DNA of 64,000 nt from Congzhengia minquanensis (GCF_014384785.1 NZ_JACRSU010000001.1:992001-1056000); one strand, 5' to 3'. Counted from the stretch's first letter, positions 43,261-53,480 are shown. Translations and numbers: made by a program. Notes: generated by a model from the letters alone, not told the origin.

Positions 43261-44064
43261 TTAGTAAGAGTTCCTTTTTTCTGAAGGCATATAGTTTTTA
43301 AATTTTTTGAAATTTCTATAAAACGAGGTAAGACTGTTAAATCCGCATTCATATGCTATTTCTGTAACAGTTTTCGGCAGGCGCAGCATTTTTTCTGCCA
43401 TATTAATCCGAAAAAACTGCAAATAATTTTTAAAGGTCATTCCCGTCATTTGTTTAAACAACCTGCAAAAATGCGGCACGCTCAAATTTGATGCCCGGGC
43501 CGCATCTTCAAGGGTAATTTCTGTTGAATAACTGTTCTGCACAAGCCCGAACGTGTTTTTTAACACATTTTTATATAAGTCGTTATACCGTGTTGTTTCA
43601 GATACATAATCGGAAAACCTCAGCAGCATGGAAAAGAAATTATAAAGGCTGGAAATCGCTTTATACTCATATGCCTTATCTTTTTGTGTAAGTTCTCTAT
43701 GAATCTCCTCAATACAGTTTTTCATATCCGTGTATTTTGGATTTTTGTCATTAATGGGATTTTGAAACGCAATCGTTTCATTGTTAAAAATAAAGCCGGA
43801 GTCTGCCATAATCACCAGAACCTGACACGGTTCTTCCTGATAGGAATAGGTGGAATGAAGCTGATTTTTTGAAATCACAACAATATCGCCCGGAAAGGTA
43901 ATGACATATTTATCGTCAATTTGCTGAATGCAATGACCCTTCTGAAACAAGAGTATTTCAATCTCACTGTGCCAATGCGGCACGACTTCAAGCTTTTCAT
44001 TGTTAAGGCCCGAATACATGCTTCTTATCTTAACGTTATCCATATCAACAAATTCAAAATGCAA
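43261..44064 (-). CDS. AraC-family transcriptional regulator
   Basis: 267 residues: N-terminal cupin domain (VPHWHSEIEILLFQKGHCIQ) and C-terminal paired HTH (LEDAARASNLSVPHFCRLFK, VTEIAYECGFNSLTSFYRNF) ending KNYMPSEKR. The start is TTG at 44064 with AAGGGG 8 nt upstream. It is divergent from the URO-D-like gene across an AT-rich 114-bp gap and is its likely regulator. Confidence 0.85.
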   Translation of the reverse strand: MHFEFVDMDNVKIRSMYSGLNNEKLEVVPHWHSEIEILLFQKGHCIQQIDDKYVITFPGDIVVISKNQLHSTYSYQEEPCQVLVIMADSGFIFNNETIAFQNPINDKNPKYTDMKNCIEEIHRELTQKDKAYEYKAISSLYNFFSMLLRFSDYVSETTRYNDLYKNVLKNTFGLVQNSYSTEITLEDAARASNLSVPHFCRLFKQMTGMTFKNYLQFFRINMAEKMLRLPKTVTEIAYECGFNSLTSFYRNFKKFKNYMPSEKRNSY

Positions 44065-44178
44065 AACAAAGACCCCTTAAATGATAATTTTTGAAAGTAT
44101 TTTAACAAAAAATGATATGAATTTCTGTTTCTATATTATATAATAATAATATAAATTTAAAAAAGGAGCAATAGTTTT

Positions 44179-45249
44179 ATGAAAAAATTTGACAATAAAT
44201 TTATTGACATCAACAGTTTTCTCGAAAAACCGCACAAGCCCGATTTTGACAACATTTTGAAAGTGTTAAAAAAAGAAGCTCCGAACCGTCCTACCCTGTT
44301 TGAATTCATTTTAAACGGCGATTTGGTAGAAGCTTTTACAAAGCACAAAACGTATGAGGGAACAGAGGAAGAAATTTCGTGCAAAAAGCTTGCCGACACC
44401 TATTATTTCTGCGGATATGACTATGCCTGCATGCATGGAAGCTATTTTTCGTTTAAAAGCGCCACCAAACACGAAGCAGGCAAAAGCACCATTTCGTTAA
44501 ATCAAGGATTTGTCATAACCGACCGCGAAAGTTTTGAGAACTATGAATGGGCAAACCCCGAAGATTTTGATTATTCCCGCATTGAAATGCTAAGCAATTA
44601 TCTACCCGAGGGCATGAAATTAATTATATACGGCCCCGGCGGAATTTTGGAAAACGTAATCCGCCTTGTTGGTTATGAAAATCTTTGCTACATGCTGTAT
44701 GAAGACCCCGAACTTGTGGAACAGATTTTTAAAGAAGTTTCAGAGCGGCTTTTAACCTATTACGACATCTGCGCTAAGCACGACTGCGTAGGTATTTTAA
44801 TGTCCAATGATGACTGGGGCTTTAACACCCAGACCATGCTTTCTGTAGACCAAATGAGAAAATATGTTTTCCCGTGGCACAAAAAAATTGCCGAACTTGC
44901 TCATTCTTACAACAAGCCCATCTGCCTGCATTCCTGCGGTAAATTCGACGCCGTTGTGGACGACATTGCCTATGACATAAAGTATGACGGCAGACATTCT
45001 TATGAAGACAACATTCTTCCCGTTGAGGAAGCATATAAAAAATACAAAGACAAATTTGCAATCCTCGGCGGTATTGATGTGGACTTTTTAACCAGAGGCA
45101 CCCCGGAAGAAATTTATAACCGCAGCGCAAAAATGTTAGAATTGGCGAAAACAGGTTATGCTTTGGGTTCAGGCAACTCCATTGCGTCCTACATTCCCAT
45201 TCAGAACTATTTGGCCATGATTGCCGCAGCAGTATTCAACGAAAATTGA
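44179..45249 (+). CDS. Uroporphyrinogen decarboxylase (URO-D)-fold protein
   Basis: 356 residues of the URO-D superfamily, which includes corrinoid-dependent methyltransferases as well as heme enzymes. Features are GPGGILENVIRLVGYENL, NDDWGFNTQTMLSVDQMRKYVFPWH, the metal-site segment ICLHSCGKFDAVVDDI and FAILGGIDVDFLTRGTPEEI. No heme genes are nearby, and clostridial URO-D-like proteins beside AraC regulators are usually not true HemE, so a catabolic or methyl-transfer role is more plausible. AAAAGGAGC precedes ATG. Substrate unknown. Confidence 0.75.
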   Translation: MKKFDNKFIDINSFLEKPHKPDFDNILKVLKKEAPNRPTLFEFILNGDLVEAFTKHKTYEGTEEEISCKKLADTYYFCGYDYACMHGSYFSFKSATKHEAGKSTISLNQGFVITDRESFENYEWANPEDFDYSRIEMLSNYLPEGMKLIIYGPGGILENVIRLVGYENLCYMLYEDPELVEQIFKEVSERLLTYYDICAKHDCVGILMSNDDWGFNTQTMLSVDQMRKYVFPWHKKIAELAHSYNKPICLHSCGKFDAVVDDIAYDIKYDGRHSYEDNILPVEEAYKKYKDKFAILGGIDVDFLTRGTPEEIYNRSAKMLELAKTGYALGSGNSIASYIPIQNYLAMIAAAVFNEN

Positions 45250-45357
45250 AATTGAATAAGAATGAAAGATGTACATGCAGGGCCGGTCACAAACCGCAAA
45301 GGCTTTCATATTATATTGTAGAGATAAATTCTCAAATAATATTTATGGAGGTTCATT

Positions 45358-46203
45358 ATGGGAGAAAAACGTTATCCCTCGCCCAGTTCACCCTGCGAGG
45401 AATTTAAAGGTTCGGTTTGTATACATACAGATAAAGTTTATGATTCATGCAAGGACAAAGACTGCATTGAAGACGCCCGCGTGTTTCTGACCGCCTGCGG
45501 CCAGGAACTGATCGACAAGGCTGTAAACGTAAAATGCAGAAAGGCAGAAATTATTTGGGCGTTCCCCGACGTGGAACCCATCCCGTTCAACAAGGGCTAT
45601 TTTACAGTTGACATTAAGTTCTTCTTCAAAATTACTCTTGATGTATTCTTAGGCGTTGGAAAACCCACAACGGTTGAAGGCCTGGCCACCTTTGACAAAA
45701 AAGTAATTTTGTTCGGTTCGGAGGGCGCGGCAAAAATATTTGAGTCCCGCTACAGCTACGACAGCTTTGACGAACAGCTCTGGCAGAAGACAAACATGCC
45801 GAAAGCAGTTGTAGAGGTAGTTGACCCGCTGTGCCTGTCCGCCAAGGTAGTGGATTTGGACGACAAAATTTGCTGCTGCACAGACGACATTGACTTTACT
45901 ACAATTCCGGAATGTATCTGCAACGTATTTGATGACAGGCTCGTGTTGAGCGGTGAGAAAAAGCGCGTGTTTGTTTCTATCGGCCTGTTCTCAATCGTTA
46001 AGATTGAACGGAGCGTACAGCTTTTAATCCCGGCTATTGACTTCTGCGTACCGCAGAAGGAATGCACAACATCCTGCGACGACAGTCCTTGCGATTTGTT
46101 TGACAAAATCTGCTTCCCCTTTGACGAATTCTTCCCTCCTGAAAGAGAAGACTGCGATTTTGACGACCGCGACCATGACCATGGGCACTGCTGCCGCGAC
46201 TAA
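45358..46203 (+). CDS. Conserved cysteine-rich clostridial protein
   Basis: 281 residues rich in cysteine and acidic residues with no signal peptide. Segments such as VYDSCKDKDCIEDARVFLT, YFTVDIKFFFKITLDVFLG and LPAIDFC-type strands recall a family I know as hypothetical proteins of Clostridia; possible association with the spore surface is suggested only by the cysteine content. The C-terminal tail (DDRDHDHGHCCRD) could bind metal. TGGAGG precedes ATG, and a strong terminator follows. Function not established. Confidence 0.65.
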   Translation: MGEKRYPSPSSPCEEFKGSVCIHTDKVYDSCKDKDCIEDARVFLTACGQELIDKAVNVKCRKAEIIWAFPDVEPIPFNKGYFTVDIKFFFKITLDVFLGVGKPTTVEGLATFDKKVILFGSEGAAKIFESRYSYDSFDEQLWQKTNMPKAVVEVVDPLCLSAKVVDLDDKICCCTDDIDFTTIPECICNVFDDRLVLSGEKKRVFVSIGLFSIVKIERSVQLLIPAIDFCVPQKECTTSCDDSPCDLFDKICFPFDEFFPPEREDCDFDDRDHDHGHCCRD

Positions 46204-46213
46204 GACAACGAAA

Positions 46214-46244
46214 AACAGGGGCGCTTTAAGCGCCCCTATTTTCT
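46214..46244. terminator. Intrinsic terminator between convergent genes
   Basis: AGGGGCGCTT / AAGCGCCCCT perfect inverted repeat followed by ATTTTC. It serves the cysteine-rich protein gene and overlaps the 3' end of the convergent phosphopantetheinyl transferase gene. Confidence 0.8.
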
Positions 46245-46811
46245 TGCCACGGATACCGTGTAATTCTGATAGAAAATGGTGTCAATTGTTTTGTTTCCCA
46301 CAACATTAAATTTCAAAAAATCTTGAATTCCCGTGCCCAGCAGCTTCACATAAGCTTCTTTTTTTGTCCAAACCTCAAAAAAGCGCTGTTGGCTCTTTTC
46401 TTTTCTTGACAAAACATATTGCAGTTCTGCTTTTGTAAAACACCGTCTGGCCACATTGAAATTGGCCTTTTTGTTCTGCTCCACGTCAATGCCCACAGGC
46501 TTGTCGGATATGGCGCATACCGCTAAATTCCCCGAATGGCTCAAACTAAAATGAATGTCCAACCCTTCCGCATAGGGCTTTCCGCCCTTGTGGTTTCGAA
46601 AAGAAATATCCTCCGGCCGCAGGTTTAATTTTTGTGCAATGGAAACGCGCGCCAGCATCCCGGCTGCTAACGACAGTTTTTTTGAAGGCAAATGCTTGAG
46701 CCTGTCTGCCTTTTCCTGCCGCTGTTTATCCGACAGCTGATACATTCTTAAAAATTCTTCGTCTGTCAGCTTTGAAACATCACAACAATAAAGATGAAGC
46801 ACTTCTTTCAC
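46236..46811 (-). CDS. 4'-phosphopantetheinyl transferase (Sfp-like)
   Basis: 191 residues. Transfers phosphopantetheine from CoA to a carrier protein. Motifs are FSLSHSGNLAVCA, VGIDVE with the metal ligands Asp109 and Glu111, and FEVWTKKEAYVK (145-156). The length is near the lower end for Sfp-type enzymes. The start GTG at 46811 has only a weak upstream site and is provisional. No polyketide, NRPS or fatty acid genes are in the window, so the target carrier is unknown. Confidence 0.85.
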   Translation of the reverse strand: MKEVLHLYCCDVSKLTDEEFLRMYQLSDKQRQEKADRLKHLPSKKLSLAAGMLARVSIAQKLNLRPEDISFRNHKGGKPYAEGLDIHFSLSHSGNLAVCAISDKPVGIDVEQNKKANFNVARRCFTKAELQYVLSRKEKSQQRFFEVWTKKEAYVKLLGTGIQDFLKFNVVGNKTIDTIFYQNYTVSVARK

Positions 46812-46907
46812 CCCAGAATAAATGTTTTAATTTAAAATGAACCGCGCATATGAATAGCCGTAAAGGTAAAAATAAATGTGCAGAGTTTCACAAAAAGGAG
46901 AACGATT

Positions 46908-47438
46908 ATGAATATTTGGCACGACATTAACCCAAAACGGATTTCAAAAGACAATTTTGTTGCTATTATTGAAATTTCCAAGGGCAGCAAAAACAAATAT
47001 GAGTTGGACAAGGAAACAGGAATATTAAAGCTGGACAGAATTTTATACACCTCAACCCACTATCCCGCAAATTATGGCTTTATCCCCCGCACCTATGCAG
47101 ACGACTTAGACCCCTTAGACGTTTTGGTGCTCTGTTCCGAAAGCATTCACCCCTTAACCATGGTAAACTGCTATCCCATTGGCGTAATATCTATGATTGA
47201 TAACGGTTACGCCGATGAAAAAATTATCGCCATTCCCTTTAACGACCCAAACTATAATACCTATACGGACATTTCCCAAATTCCAGCCCATATCTTTAAC
47301 GAAATGACGCACTTTTTCACGGTGTATAAGGAGCTTGAGGGCAAGCAGACAGCCGTCAGCGAAATGAAAGGAGCCGCCGACGCAGTTTCCATTATTGATA
47401 AGGCGCTCATAAGCTACATTGAAAACTATTGTAAATAA
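46908..47438 (+). CDS. ppa: Inorganic pyrophosphatase, family I
   Basis: 176 residues. Hydrolyses pyrophosphate and pulls biosynthetic reactions forward. The active-site signature is DDLDPLDVLVL, preceded by YPANYGFIPRTYADD, as in soluble Mg-dependent family I enzymes. ATG at 46908 follows AAAGGAGA. A bidirectional terminator lies directly downstream, and it stands as a single-gene unit. Confidence 0.95.
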   Translation: MNIWHDINPKRISKDNFVAIIEISKGSKNKYELDKETGILKLDRILYTSTHYPANYGFIPRTYADDLDPLDVLVLCSESIHPLTMVNCYPIGVISMIDNGYADEKIIAIPFNDPNYNTYTDISQIPAHIFNEMTHFFTVYKELEGKQTAVSEMKGAADAVSIIDKALISYIENYCK

Positions 47439-47443
47439 AATTA

Positions 47444-47478
47444 TAAAAAGAAACAGCTAAAAACTGTTTCTTTTTATT
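47444..47478. terminator. Bidirectional intrinsic terminator
   Basis: AAAAAGAAACAG / CTGTTTCTTTTT with a short A-rich loop; serves ppa (plus) and prfB (minus). Confidence 0.85.
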
Positions 47479-47481
47479 TTA

Positions 47482-48607
47482 TTATTTTAAGTTTAAGTTG
47501 CCCGTGTTCGCCGCCTTTAAATAAGCGTTGATAAATCCGTCTAAATCGCCGTCCATCACAGCGCCAATATTGCCCACCTCAAAATTTGTTCTGTGGTCTT
47601 TCACCATGTTATAGGGATGGAACACATAAGAGCGGATCTGGCTGCCCCAGGCAATGTCTTTCATGTCGCCCTTTAAGTCTTCAATTTTCTCCATTTGCTC
47701 ACGTTCGGCCATTTCCACCAGTTTCGCTTTCAGCATTTTCATTGCGGTTTCCCGGTTTTGATGCTGAGAACGCTCGTTCTGGCACGACACTACCACTCCG
47801 GTAGGAATGTGGGTCATGCGAATTGCAGAATCCGTTTTGTTAATGTGCTGGCCGCCGGCACCGCTGGCCCGGAACGTGTCCACACGAATGTCTTCAGGAT
47901 TAATGTTTACCTCAATGTCGTCGTTAATTTCCGGCATAACATCCACCGACGCAAAAGATGTGTGCCGCCTGCCGGAAGCGTCGAAAGGAGAAATGCGCAC
48001 CAGCCGGTGCACGCCTTTCTCGCACTTGGCATATCCATAGGCGTTGGGGCCGGAAAGCTGAATGGTAACGCTTTTCACACCTGCCTCATCGCCGGCCAGA
48101 AAATCCAGTGTTTCAACCGAGAAACCTCTGCGTTCGCCCCAGCGCTGATACATTCTCAGCAGCATGGAGGCCCAGTCCTGCGCCTCAGTGCCGCCTGCAC
48201 CCGGGTGAATGGAGATGATTGCGTTGTTTGCGTCATATTTGCCGGACAAAAGCGTTTCCAGCCGCATGTTTTCCAAATCGGTTTCCAGTTTTTTATATCC
48301 CGCTTCAATTTCCGAAAGCAGCGATTCGTCGTCTTCGTCAATGGCAAGCTCCACTAAGGTGGACATATCCTCCCACTCGCTTTTTAATCCCTCAAAACCA
48401 GCTACTTTGTCCTTTAATTGTTTTATTTCTTGAAGCACCTTCTGGGAATTTTCCAAATCCTCCCAAAATCCGTCTTTCGCAGACACCGCTTCCAGTTCCT
48501 CAATTTTTAATTTCACTTTGGGGATTTCAAAGTGAATCCCCCATCTCTGTAATATCGTTTTCCATTGATTCCAAATCCAACCGGTATTGGTCGAACTCAA
48601 CTGTCAT
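47482..48607 (-). CDS. prfB: Peptide chain release factor 2 with programmed +1 frameshift
   Basis: Recognises UGA and UAA stop codons. Translation starts at ATG 48607 (GAGAGGA upstream). After 26 codons the frame reads CTT TGA at 48532-48527; a +1 shift there continues as L-E-I-P-K to the end, giving 374 residues. The release motif GGQ is at about 251-253 and the anticodon-like SPF motif at about 206-208. It is downstream of secA, the order found in Bacillus. The feature spans both frames. Confidence 0.95.
48527..48544 (-). promoter_or_regulatory. RF2 autoregulatory frameshift site
   Basis: Minus-strand ATGGGGGATTCACTTTGA: slippery CTT immediately before UGA, with a Shine-Dalgarno-like GGGGGA 4 nt upstream that promotes the +1 shift. 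Low RF2 lengthens the pause at UGA and raises RF2 synthesis. Confidence 0.92.
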
Positions 48608-48644
48608 ACATTTCAGTCCTCTCGTAGTAAAATAAACCAAACAA

Positions 48645-51377
48645 TTACTCTAAATTAGCGCCGCAGCATTTTTTATATTTTTTGCCGCTTCCGCAGGGGC
48701 AGGGGTCGTTTCTTCCCACTTTTTCTTTTGCCTTCCTCTGCGCCGGCGCCGCTGTTCCGTCCCCGGCAGGCTCAATGGGCTTTGCCACCTGAACGCGCTC
48801 TACCGGCTTTTCAATGCGGGCGTGGTAAATGAGCTTTAAGGTATCCTCGCGGATTGCCGCAATCATTTCCTCGAACATATCGAAGCCTTCAAATTTATAT
48901 TCCACAACCGGGTCGTGCTGGCCATAAGCCCGCAGCGATATGCCGTTTTTCAGCTGCTCCATGGCGTCGATGTGGTCAATCCACTTGCTGTCCACCACGC
49001 GGAGAAGGGCCACGCGTTCAATTTCACGCATCATCTCGCTGCCAAACTCTTCTTCGCGCTGCTCATAATACGATTTAGCGGTTTTTAAAAGCATATCTTT
49101 CAAGCCAGCTTTTGTCAGGTCCGCAATCTCATCTTCCGAAAGCTGAAGCGCGTCCTTCGGCAGATATACGCTTTCCAAATATTCAATTAAGCCCGTAATG
49201 TTCCAGCCCTCGGGGTCTTCGTCCTCGCCGGTGTAGCGAAGAATTACTTCATCGGTGAAGTCGTCAATCATCTTAAAGATATTGTCCTTAATACTGTCGC
49301 CGTTTAACACCTTCTGCCGCTGGGAATAAATAATTTCCCTCTGCTGGTTCATCACGTCGTCATACTGCAAAACGTGTTTTCTGATGTCAAAGTTCCTGCC
49401 TTCAACGCGCTTCTGCGACGTTTCAATGGCATTGGTAAGCATTTTATTTTCAATTGCTTCATTTTCATCAAGGCCTAAGGTTTCCACAACGCCCTTTACA
49501 CGGTCGGAACCGAACAGGCGCATTAAATCGTCCTCTAAAGAGATATAGAATTTAGAAGAACCCGGATCGCCCTGACGGCCGGCACGGCCGCGCAGCTGGT
49601 TGTCGATACGTCTGGACTCGTGCCGCTCGGTACCGATGATAAACAGGCCGCCTGCCTCTTTCACCTTTTCTGCTTCCGGCGCGATTTCCGCCTTATATTT
49701 GTCCATCAGCTCAGAAAAGGTCTTTCTCGCCTCTAAAATTTCCTCGTTGTCAGTTTCACCAAATCCTGTTGCTTCTAAAATCATTTCGTCGGAGTATTCG
49801 CGGCGCTTCATTTCATGCTTCGCCATAAACTCCGCGTTGCCGCCCAGCATAATGTCGGTACCACGGCCGGCCATGTTGGTTGCAATGGTAACCGCGCCGA
49901 GTTTACCGGCCTGGGCAATAATCTCCGCTTCTTTTTCGTGGAACTTGGCGTTTAACACCTCGTGTTTAATGCCGTTTCGCTTTAGCATGCCGGACAAAAG
50001 CTCCGACTTTTCAATGGTAACCGTGCCCACCAGCACCGGCTGTCCCTTTTCGTGACACGCTTTCACCTGCTCCACAACGGCACCAAACTTGCCGTTTTCC
50101 GTTTTATAAACCGCGTCAGATAAATCCTTTCTGGCAAGCGGCTTGTTTGTGGGAACAACAATAACATCCAGCTTATAAATTTCCTGAAATTCCGACTCCT
50201 CCGTCTGCGCCGTACCGGTCATACCGGAAAGCTTGGTGTAGAGCCTGAAATAGTTCTGGAACGTAATGGTAGCAAGGGTTTTGCTTTCGCGCTCCACCTT
50301 TACGTTTTCTTTTGCTTCAATTGCCTGGTGCAATCCGTCGCTGTAGCGGCGGCCAAACATCATACGTCCCGTGAATTCGTCCACAATGATAACCTGTCCG
50401 TCTTTCACCACATAGTCCCGGTCGCGGGCCATGGTGCCGTTCGCCTTCAATGCCTGGTTAATGTGGTGGGAAAGCGTCATATTCTCCGGGTCTGAAAGAT
50501 TTTCTAAGTTAAATGCATGCTCCGCCTTTTCAATACCCGCTTTCAACAGCGTGGCTGTTTTTGCCTTTTCATCAATTAAATAATCTGCATCAATATCGTC
50601 ATCTAACTCTTTTGTGTCGGATTCAGCCACCCTGTGTGCCTTTAAGGTTTTTACAAACCGATCCACAATCTGGTAAAGCTCGGTAGATTTGTCCCCCGCG
50701 CCGGAAATAATCAGCGGCGTTCTCGCTTCGTCGATTAAAATCGAGTCCACCTCGTCCACAATGGCAAAGTTCTGGCCCCGCTGCACCATCTGCTCTTTAT
50801 AAATCACCATGTTGTCCCGCAGATAGTCGAACCCAAACTCGTTGTTTGTGCCGTAGGTGATGTCCGCCTCATAGGCGGCCTTTCTGTTCTGAGGCTCCAC
50901 GTCGTGAATAATCAGACCAACGGTAAGTCCCAGAAATTTGAACACCTTGCCCATCCACTCGCTGTCGCGCTTTGCTAAGTAGTCGTTCACCGTAACAATA
51001 TGCACGCCCTTGCCCGGCAGGGCGTTTAAATAGGCCGGCAGCGTGGAAACTAAGGTTTTACCTTCACCTGTTTTCATCTCGGCAATTCGGCCCTGGTGCA
51101 GAATAATTCCGCCCAAAACCTGAACATAGAAATGCTTCATACCCAAAACACGGTAAGACGCCTCCCGCACGGTTGCAAACGCTTCCGGCAGCAGGTCGTC
51201 TAACGATTCGCCTTTATCAATGCGCTCACGGAACAGGGCGGTTTTTCCCTTTAACTCCTCGTCGGACAGCGCGCTGAATTCATCTTCCAAGGCCATCACC
51301 TTGTCGGCAATGGGACGAATCCGCTTCAGCTCCCTGTCGCTGTATGAGCCAACGATTTTTTCAATCAGTTTTTTCAA
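48645..51377 (-). CDS. secA: Preprotein translocase ATPase SecA
   Basis: 910 residues. Motor that drives Sec-dependent export. Walker A GEGKT (104-108), [15 protein letters not shown], and the C-terminal zinc-binding SEC-C tail [17 protein letters not shown] are all present. Start is TTG at 51377, with GAGGTG 7 nt upstream. A consensus promoter lies at 51427-51455. It is 37 nt upstream of prfB, with which it is probably co-transcribed. Confidence 0.97.
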   Translation of the reverse strand: MKKLIEKIVGSYSDRELKRIRPIADKVMALEDEFSALSDEELKGKTALFRERIDKGESLDDLLPEAFATVREASYRVLGMKHFYVQVLGGIILHQGRIAEMKTGEGKTLVSTLPAYLNALPGKGVHIVTVNDYLAKRDSEWMGKVFKFLGLTVGLIIHDVEPQNRKAAYEADITYGTNNEFGFDYLRDNMVIYKEQMVQRGQNFAIVDEVDSILIDEARTPLIISGAGDKSTELYQIVDRFVKTLKAHRVAESDTKELDDDIDADYLIDEKAKTATLLKAGIEKAEHAFNLENLSDPENMTLSHHINQALKANGTMARDRDYVVKDGQVIIVDEFTGRMMFGRRYSDGLHQAIEAKENVKVERESKTLATITFQNYFRLYTKLSGMTGTAQTEESEFQEIYKLDVIVVPTNKPLARKDLSDAVYKTENGKFGAVVEQVKACHEKGQPVLVGTVTIEKSELLSGMLKRNGIKHEVLNAKFHEKEAEIIAQAGKLGAVTIATNMAGRGTDIMLGGNAEFMAKHEMKRREYSDEMILEATGFGETDNEEILEARKTFSELMDKYKAEIAPEAEKVKEAGGLFIIGTERHESRRIDNQLRGRAGRQGDPGSSKFYISLEDDLMRLFGSDRVKGVVETLGLDENEAIENKMLTNAIETSQKRVEGRNFDIRKHVLQYDDVMNQQREIIYSQRQKVLNGDSIKDNIFKMIDDFTDEVILRYTGEDEDPEGWNITGLIEYLESVYLPKDALQLSEDEIADLTKAGLKDMLLKTAKSYYEQREEEFGSEMMREIERVALLRVVDSKWIDHIDAMEQLKNGISLRAYGQHDPVVEYKFEGFDMFEEMIAAIREDTLKLIYHARIEKPVERVQVAKPIEPAGDGTAAPAQRKAKEKVGRNDPCPCGSGKKYKKCCGANLE

Positions 51378-51426
51378 AATATTTCACCTCAATCAAATTA
51401 AGTCACCAGCTAAAAATCCAACATTT

Positions 51427-51455
51427 AGTATACCATAAATCCATTCCCCTGTCAA
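51427..51455 (-). promoter_or_regulatory. Promoter of secA-prfB
   Basis: Minus-strand TTGACA (51450-51455), 17 bp, TATACT (51427-51432), about 50 bp before the secA start. Confidence 0.75.
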
Positions 51456-51554
51456 AGTATTCTAAAAATTTAACGGTTTATTTATATTTCGAATACAATT
51501 ATCAAAATTTCATCTCGTTTTCTGCTTTTATGGCAGATGATTCCGCCTTTTTAG

Positions 51555-51584
51555 TTGACAACATACATTTTGTTATGGTACTAT
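51555..51584 (+). promoter_or_regulatory. Promoter of the substrate-binding lipoprotein gene
   Basis: TTGACA (51555-51560), 18 bp, TACTAT (51579-51584), about 68 bp before the start codon. Confidence 0.55.
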
Positions 51585-51651
51585 CATGTATATATATTTT
51601 TGCCTGTTTTTGCAGGTTTTATCATCATCAAAAATTTTTGGAGGTAAAAAC

Positions 51652-52641
51652 ATGAAAAACGCGAAAAAACTTTTGGCGCTTTTACTGTCTGCTGTTCTTT
51701 TAGCGGCCTTTGCCGGCTGCGGCAACAGCGGCGGCACAGCGCAGTCCCAGTCTGAGGAAAAGAAGCTGAAAATCGGCCTGGTAAAACTGGTTGACCACCC
51801 CTCGTTGAACGAAATTAACGACTCCATTAAGACTGAGTTTGAAAAATTGGGAACCAATGTGGAGTTTATTGAGAAAAACGCCAACGGCGAAACTTCCACC
51901 CTGCCGTCTATCATGCAGAGCTTAACCGGGGCAGGCGTAGACATGATTATTCCAATTGCAACGCCAACGGCACAGGCGGCATCTGCTGCAACCTCTGCCA
52001 TTCCCATTGTGTTTGCGGCAGTCAGCGCGCCAATTGAAGCAGGGCTTACCACCTCGCTGGAGGCGCCGGACAAGAACGTCACAGGCGTATCTGACGAAAT
52101 TCCCGTTGAGGATATTTTCAAGCTGGCGCAGACGCTTACACCGGACGTGAAAACCTTCGGATTTTTCTATAACTCCAGCGAAATTAATTCGGTAACGGCA
52201 GTTGACAAGGCAAAAAAATTCTGCGACGACAACAACATTGCGTATAAGGAAGCAACCGTTTCTACCACAGCAGACATTCAGCAGGCCGCAAGCTCTTTGG
52301 CAAATGATGTAGACGCAATGTTCACTCCCATCGACAACATGGTTGCGTCTGCAATGCCCACCTATATCGACGTGACAAACAAGGCAAACGTGCCGGTTTA
52401 TGTTGCAGCAGACTCCATGGTGAAAGACGGCGGCTTTGCCACCGTGGGCATTAACTACACGCTGCTGGGCCAGCAGGTGGCGCAGATGGCGGACAAAATT
52501 TTAAAGGGCCAGAAAATTTCGGAAACGCCCATAGAAACTATGCGGGAATATTCCAACATGGTGAACATGAAGGAAGCAGACCTTTTGGGAATTCACATTC
52601 CGGAAGATGTAAAAGCAAATTTAACTGTTTTGGTTGACTAA
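51652..52641 (+). CDS. ABC transporter substrate-binding lipoprotein (TrpX-like, PF04392 type)
   Basis: 329 residues. Signal peptide with lipobox FAGC (Cys23). The mature part matches the ABC_sub_bind family: KIGLVKLVDHPSLNEINDSI, QSLTGAGVDMIIPIATPTAQAA, and VPVYVAADSMVKDGGFATVG. Members usually sit beside a permease and an ATPase and bind aromatic amino acids or unknown ligands. Here the gene is alone: it has its own promoter and a strong terminator 5 nt after the stop, and the next gene is an unrelated phosphodiesterase. TTGGAGGT precedes ATG at 51652. Confidence 0.85.
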   Translation: MKNAKKLLALLLSAVLLAAFAGCGNSGGTAQSQSEEKKLKIGLVKLVDHPSLNEINDSIKTEFEKLGTNVEFIEKNANGETSTLPSIMQSLTGAGVDMIIPIATPTAQAASAATSAIPIVFAAVSAPIEAGLTTSLEAPDKNVTGVSDEIPVEDIFKLAQTLTPDVKTFGFFYNSSEINSVTAVDKAKKFCDDNNIAYKEATVSTTADIQQAASSLANDVDAMFTPIDNMVASAMPTYIDVTNKANVPVYVAADSMVKDGGFATVGINYTLLGQQVAQMADKILKGQKISETPIETMREYSNMVNMKEADLLGIHIPEDVKANLTVLVD

Positions 52642-52643
52642 GT

Positions 52644-52678
52644 AAAACAGCCTGCAAAATTTTTGCAGGCTGTTTTTT
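52644..52678 (+). terminator. Intrinsic terminator
   Basis: ACAGCCTGCAAAA / TTTTGCAGGCTGT followed by TTTTT, ending the lipoprotein transcript. Confidence 0.9.
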
Positions 52679-52689
52679 GTTTCATACTC

Positions 52690-52718
52690 TTGAAAACAGC
52701 GGTGTTCTGCTGTATAAT
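52690..52718 (+). promoter_or_regulatory. Promoter of the GDPD-amidohydrolase gene run
   Basis: TTGAAA (52690-52695), 17 bp, TATAAT (52713-52718), 20 bp before the start codon. No strong promoter was noticed before 57467, so it may serve the genes up to 57441. Confidence 0.7.
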
Positions 52719-52738
52719 GAAACGCGAGGTGAGAAAAA

Positions 52739-53461
52739 ATGGATACGGTTCGCATAAACCATAAAAATGTTCTTTTTATCGCCCACAGGGGCGCAAGCTG
52801 TTTAGAAACGGAAAACACCCTGGCTGCGTTTATTGCGGCTGGAAACAGAACCTATTTCGGCATTGAAACGGATGTACACATTACGAAGGACGGAAAATTT
52901 ATACTAATTCACGACGACACCACCGGGCGGGTTGCAGAATCCGACCTTGTAGTTGAGGAAACAGATTTTAGCACACTCCGCACCCTGCCGTTAAAAGACA
53001 CAAGCGGCAAATGCGGGCGGATTGATTTGCGCATGCCCACCCTTTTGGAGTATATCGGCATCTGCAAAAAATATGAAAAAACTGCGGTTTTAGAGCTGAA
53101 AAACAGAATCGAAACCGAAAAAATTGCAGAAATGGTGCAGGAAATTCAGTCCGCAGGCTATTTTGAAAACGTAATTTTTATTTCCTTTTATTTAGAAAAC
53201 TTAATGGATTTAAAAACAATTGCCCCATCGGCCGCCGCGCAGTTTTTAACCTCCAACGAAATTGACGATAAAATGATTGCAAGCTTAATGCAATTTAAGC
53301 TTGACATTGACGCAAAAGATTCCCTTTTGTCCCCTGCGCTTGTAAAACAGCTGCACGACAGCGGGATTAAAGTAAACTGCTGGACCTGCGACGACGCAAA
53401 TTCCGCCCAGTCGCTGATTGACATGGGCGTAGACATGATAACAACAAACTGTTTGGAATAA
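52739..53461 (+). CDS. Glycerophosphodiester phosphodiesterase
   Basis: 240 residues, GDPD TIM barrel. Hydrolyses glycerophosphodiesters to glycerol-3-phosphate and alcohol. Catalytic segments IAHRGASCLETENT, GIETDVHITKDGK, LIHDDTTGR and the C-terminal VNCWTCDD are present. GAGGTGAG precedes ATG. Cytoplasmic (no signal). First gene of a seven-gene run with short gaps. Confidence 0.9.
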   Translation: MDTVRINHKNVLFIAHRGASCLETENTLAAFIAAGNRTYFGIETDVHITKDGKFILIHDDTTGRVAESDLVVEETDFSTLRTLPLKDTSGKCGRIDLRMPTLLEYIGICKKYEKTAVLELKNRIETEKIAEMVQEIQSAGYFENVIFISFYLENLMDLKTIAPSAAAQFLTSNEIDDKMIASLMQFKLDIDAKDSLLSPALVKQLHDSGIKVNCWTCDDANSAQSLIDMGVDMITTNCLE

Positions 53462-53480
53462 TTGAAAAAGGCGGGATGTT

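Noticed and set aside
45271..45330. 19-codon frame between the URO-D-like and cysteine-rich protein genes
   Set aside because: No ribosome-binding site or recognisable composition; length expected by chance.
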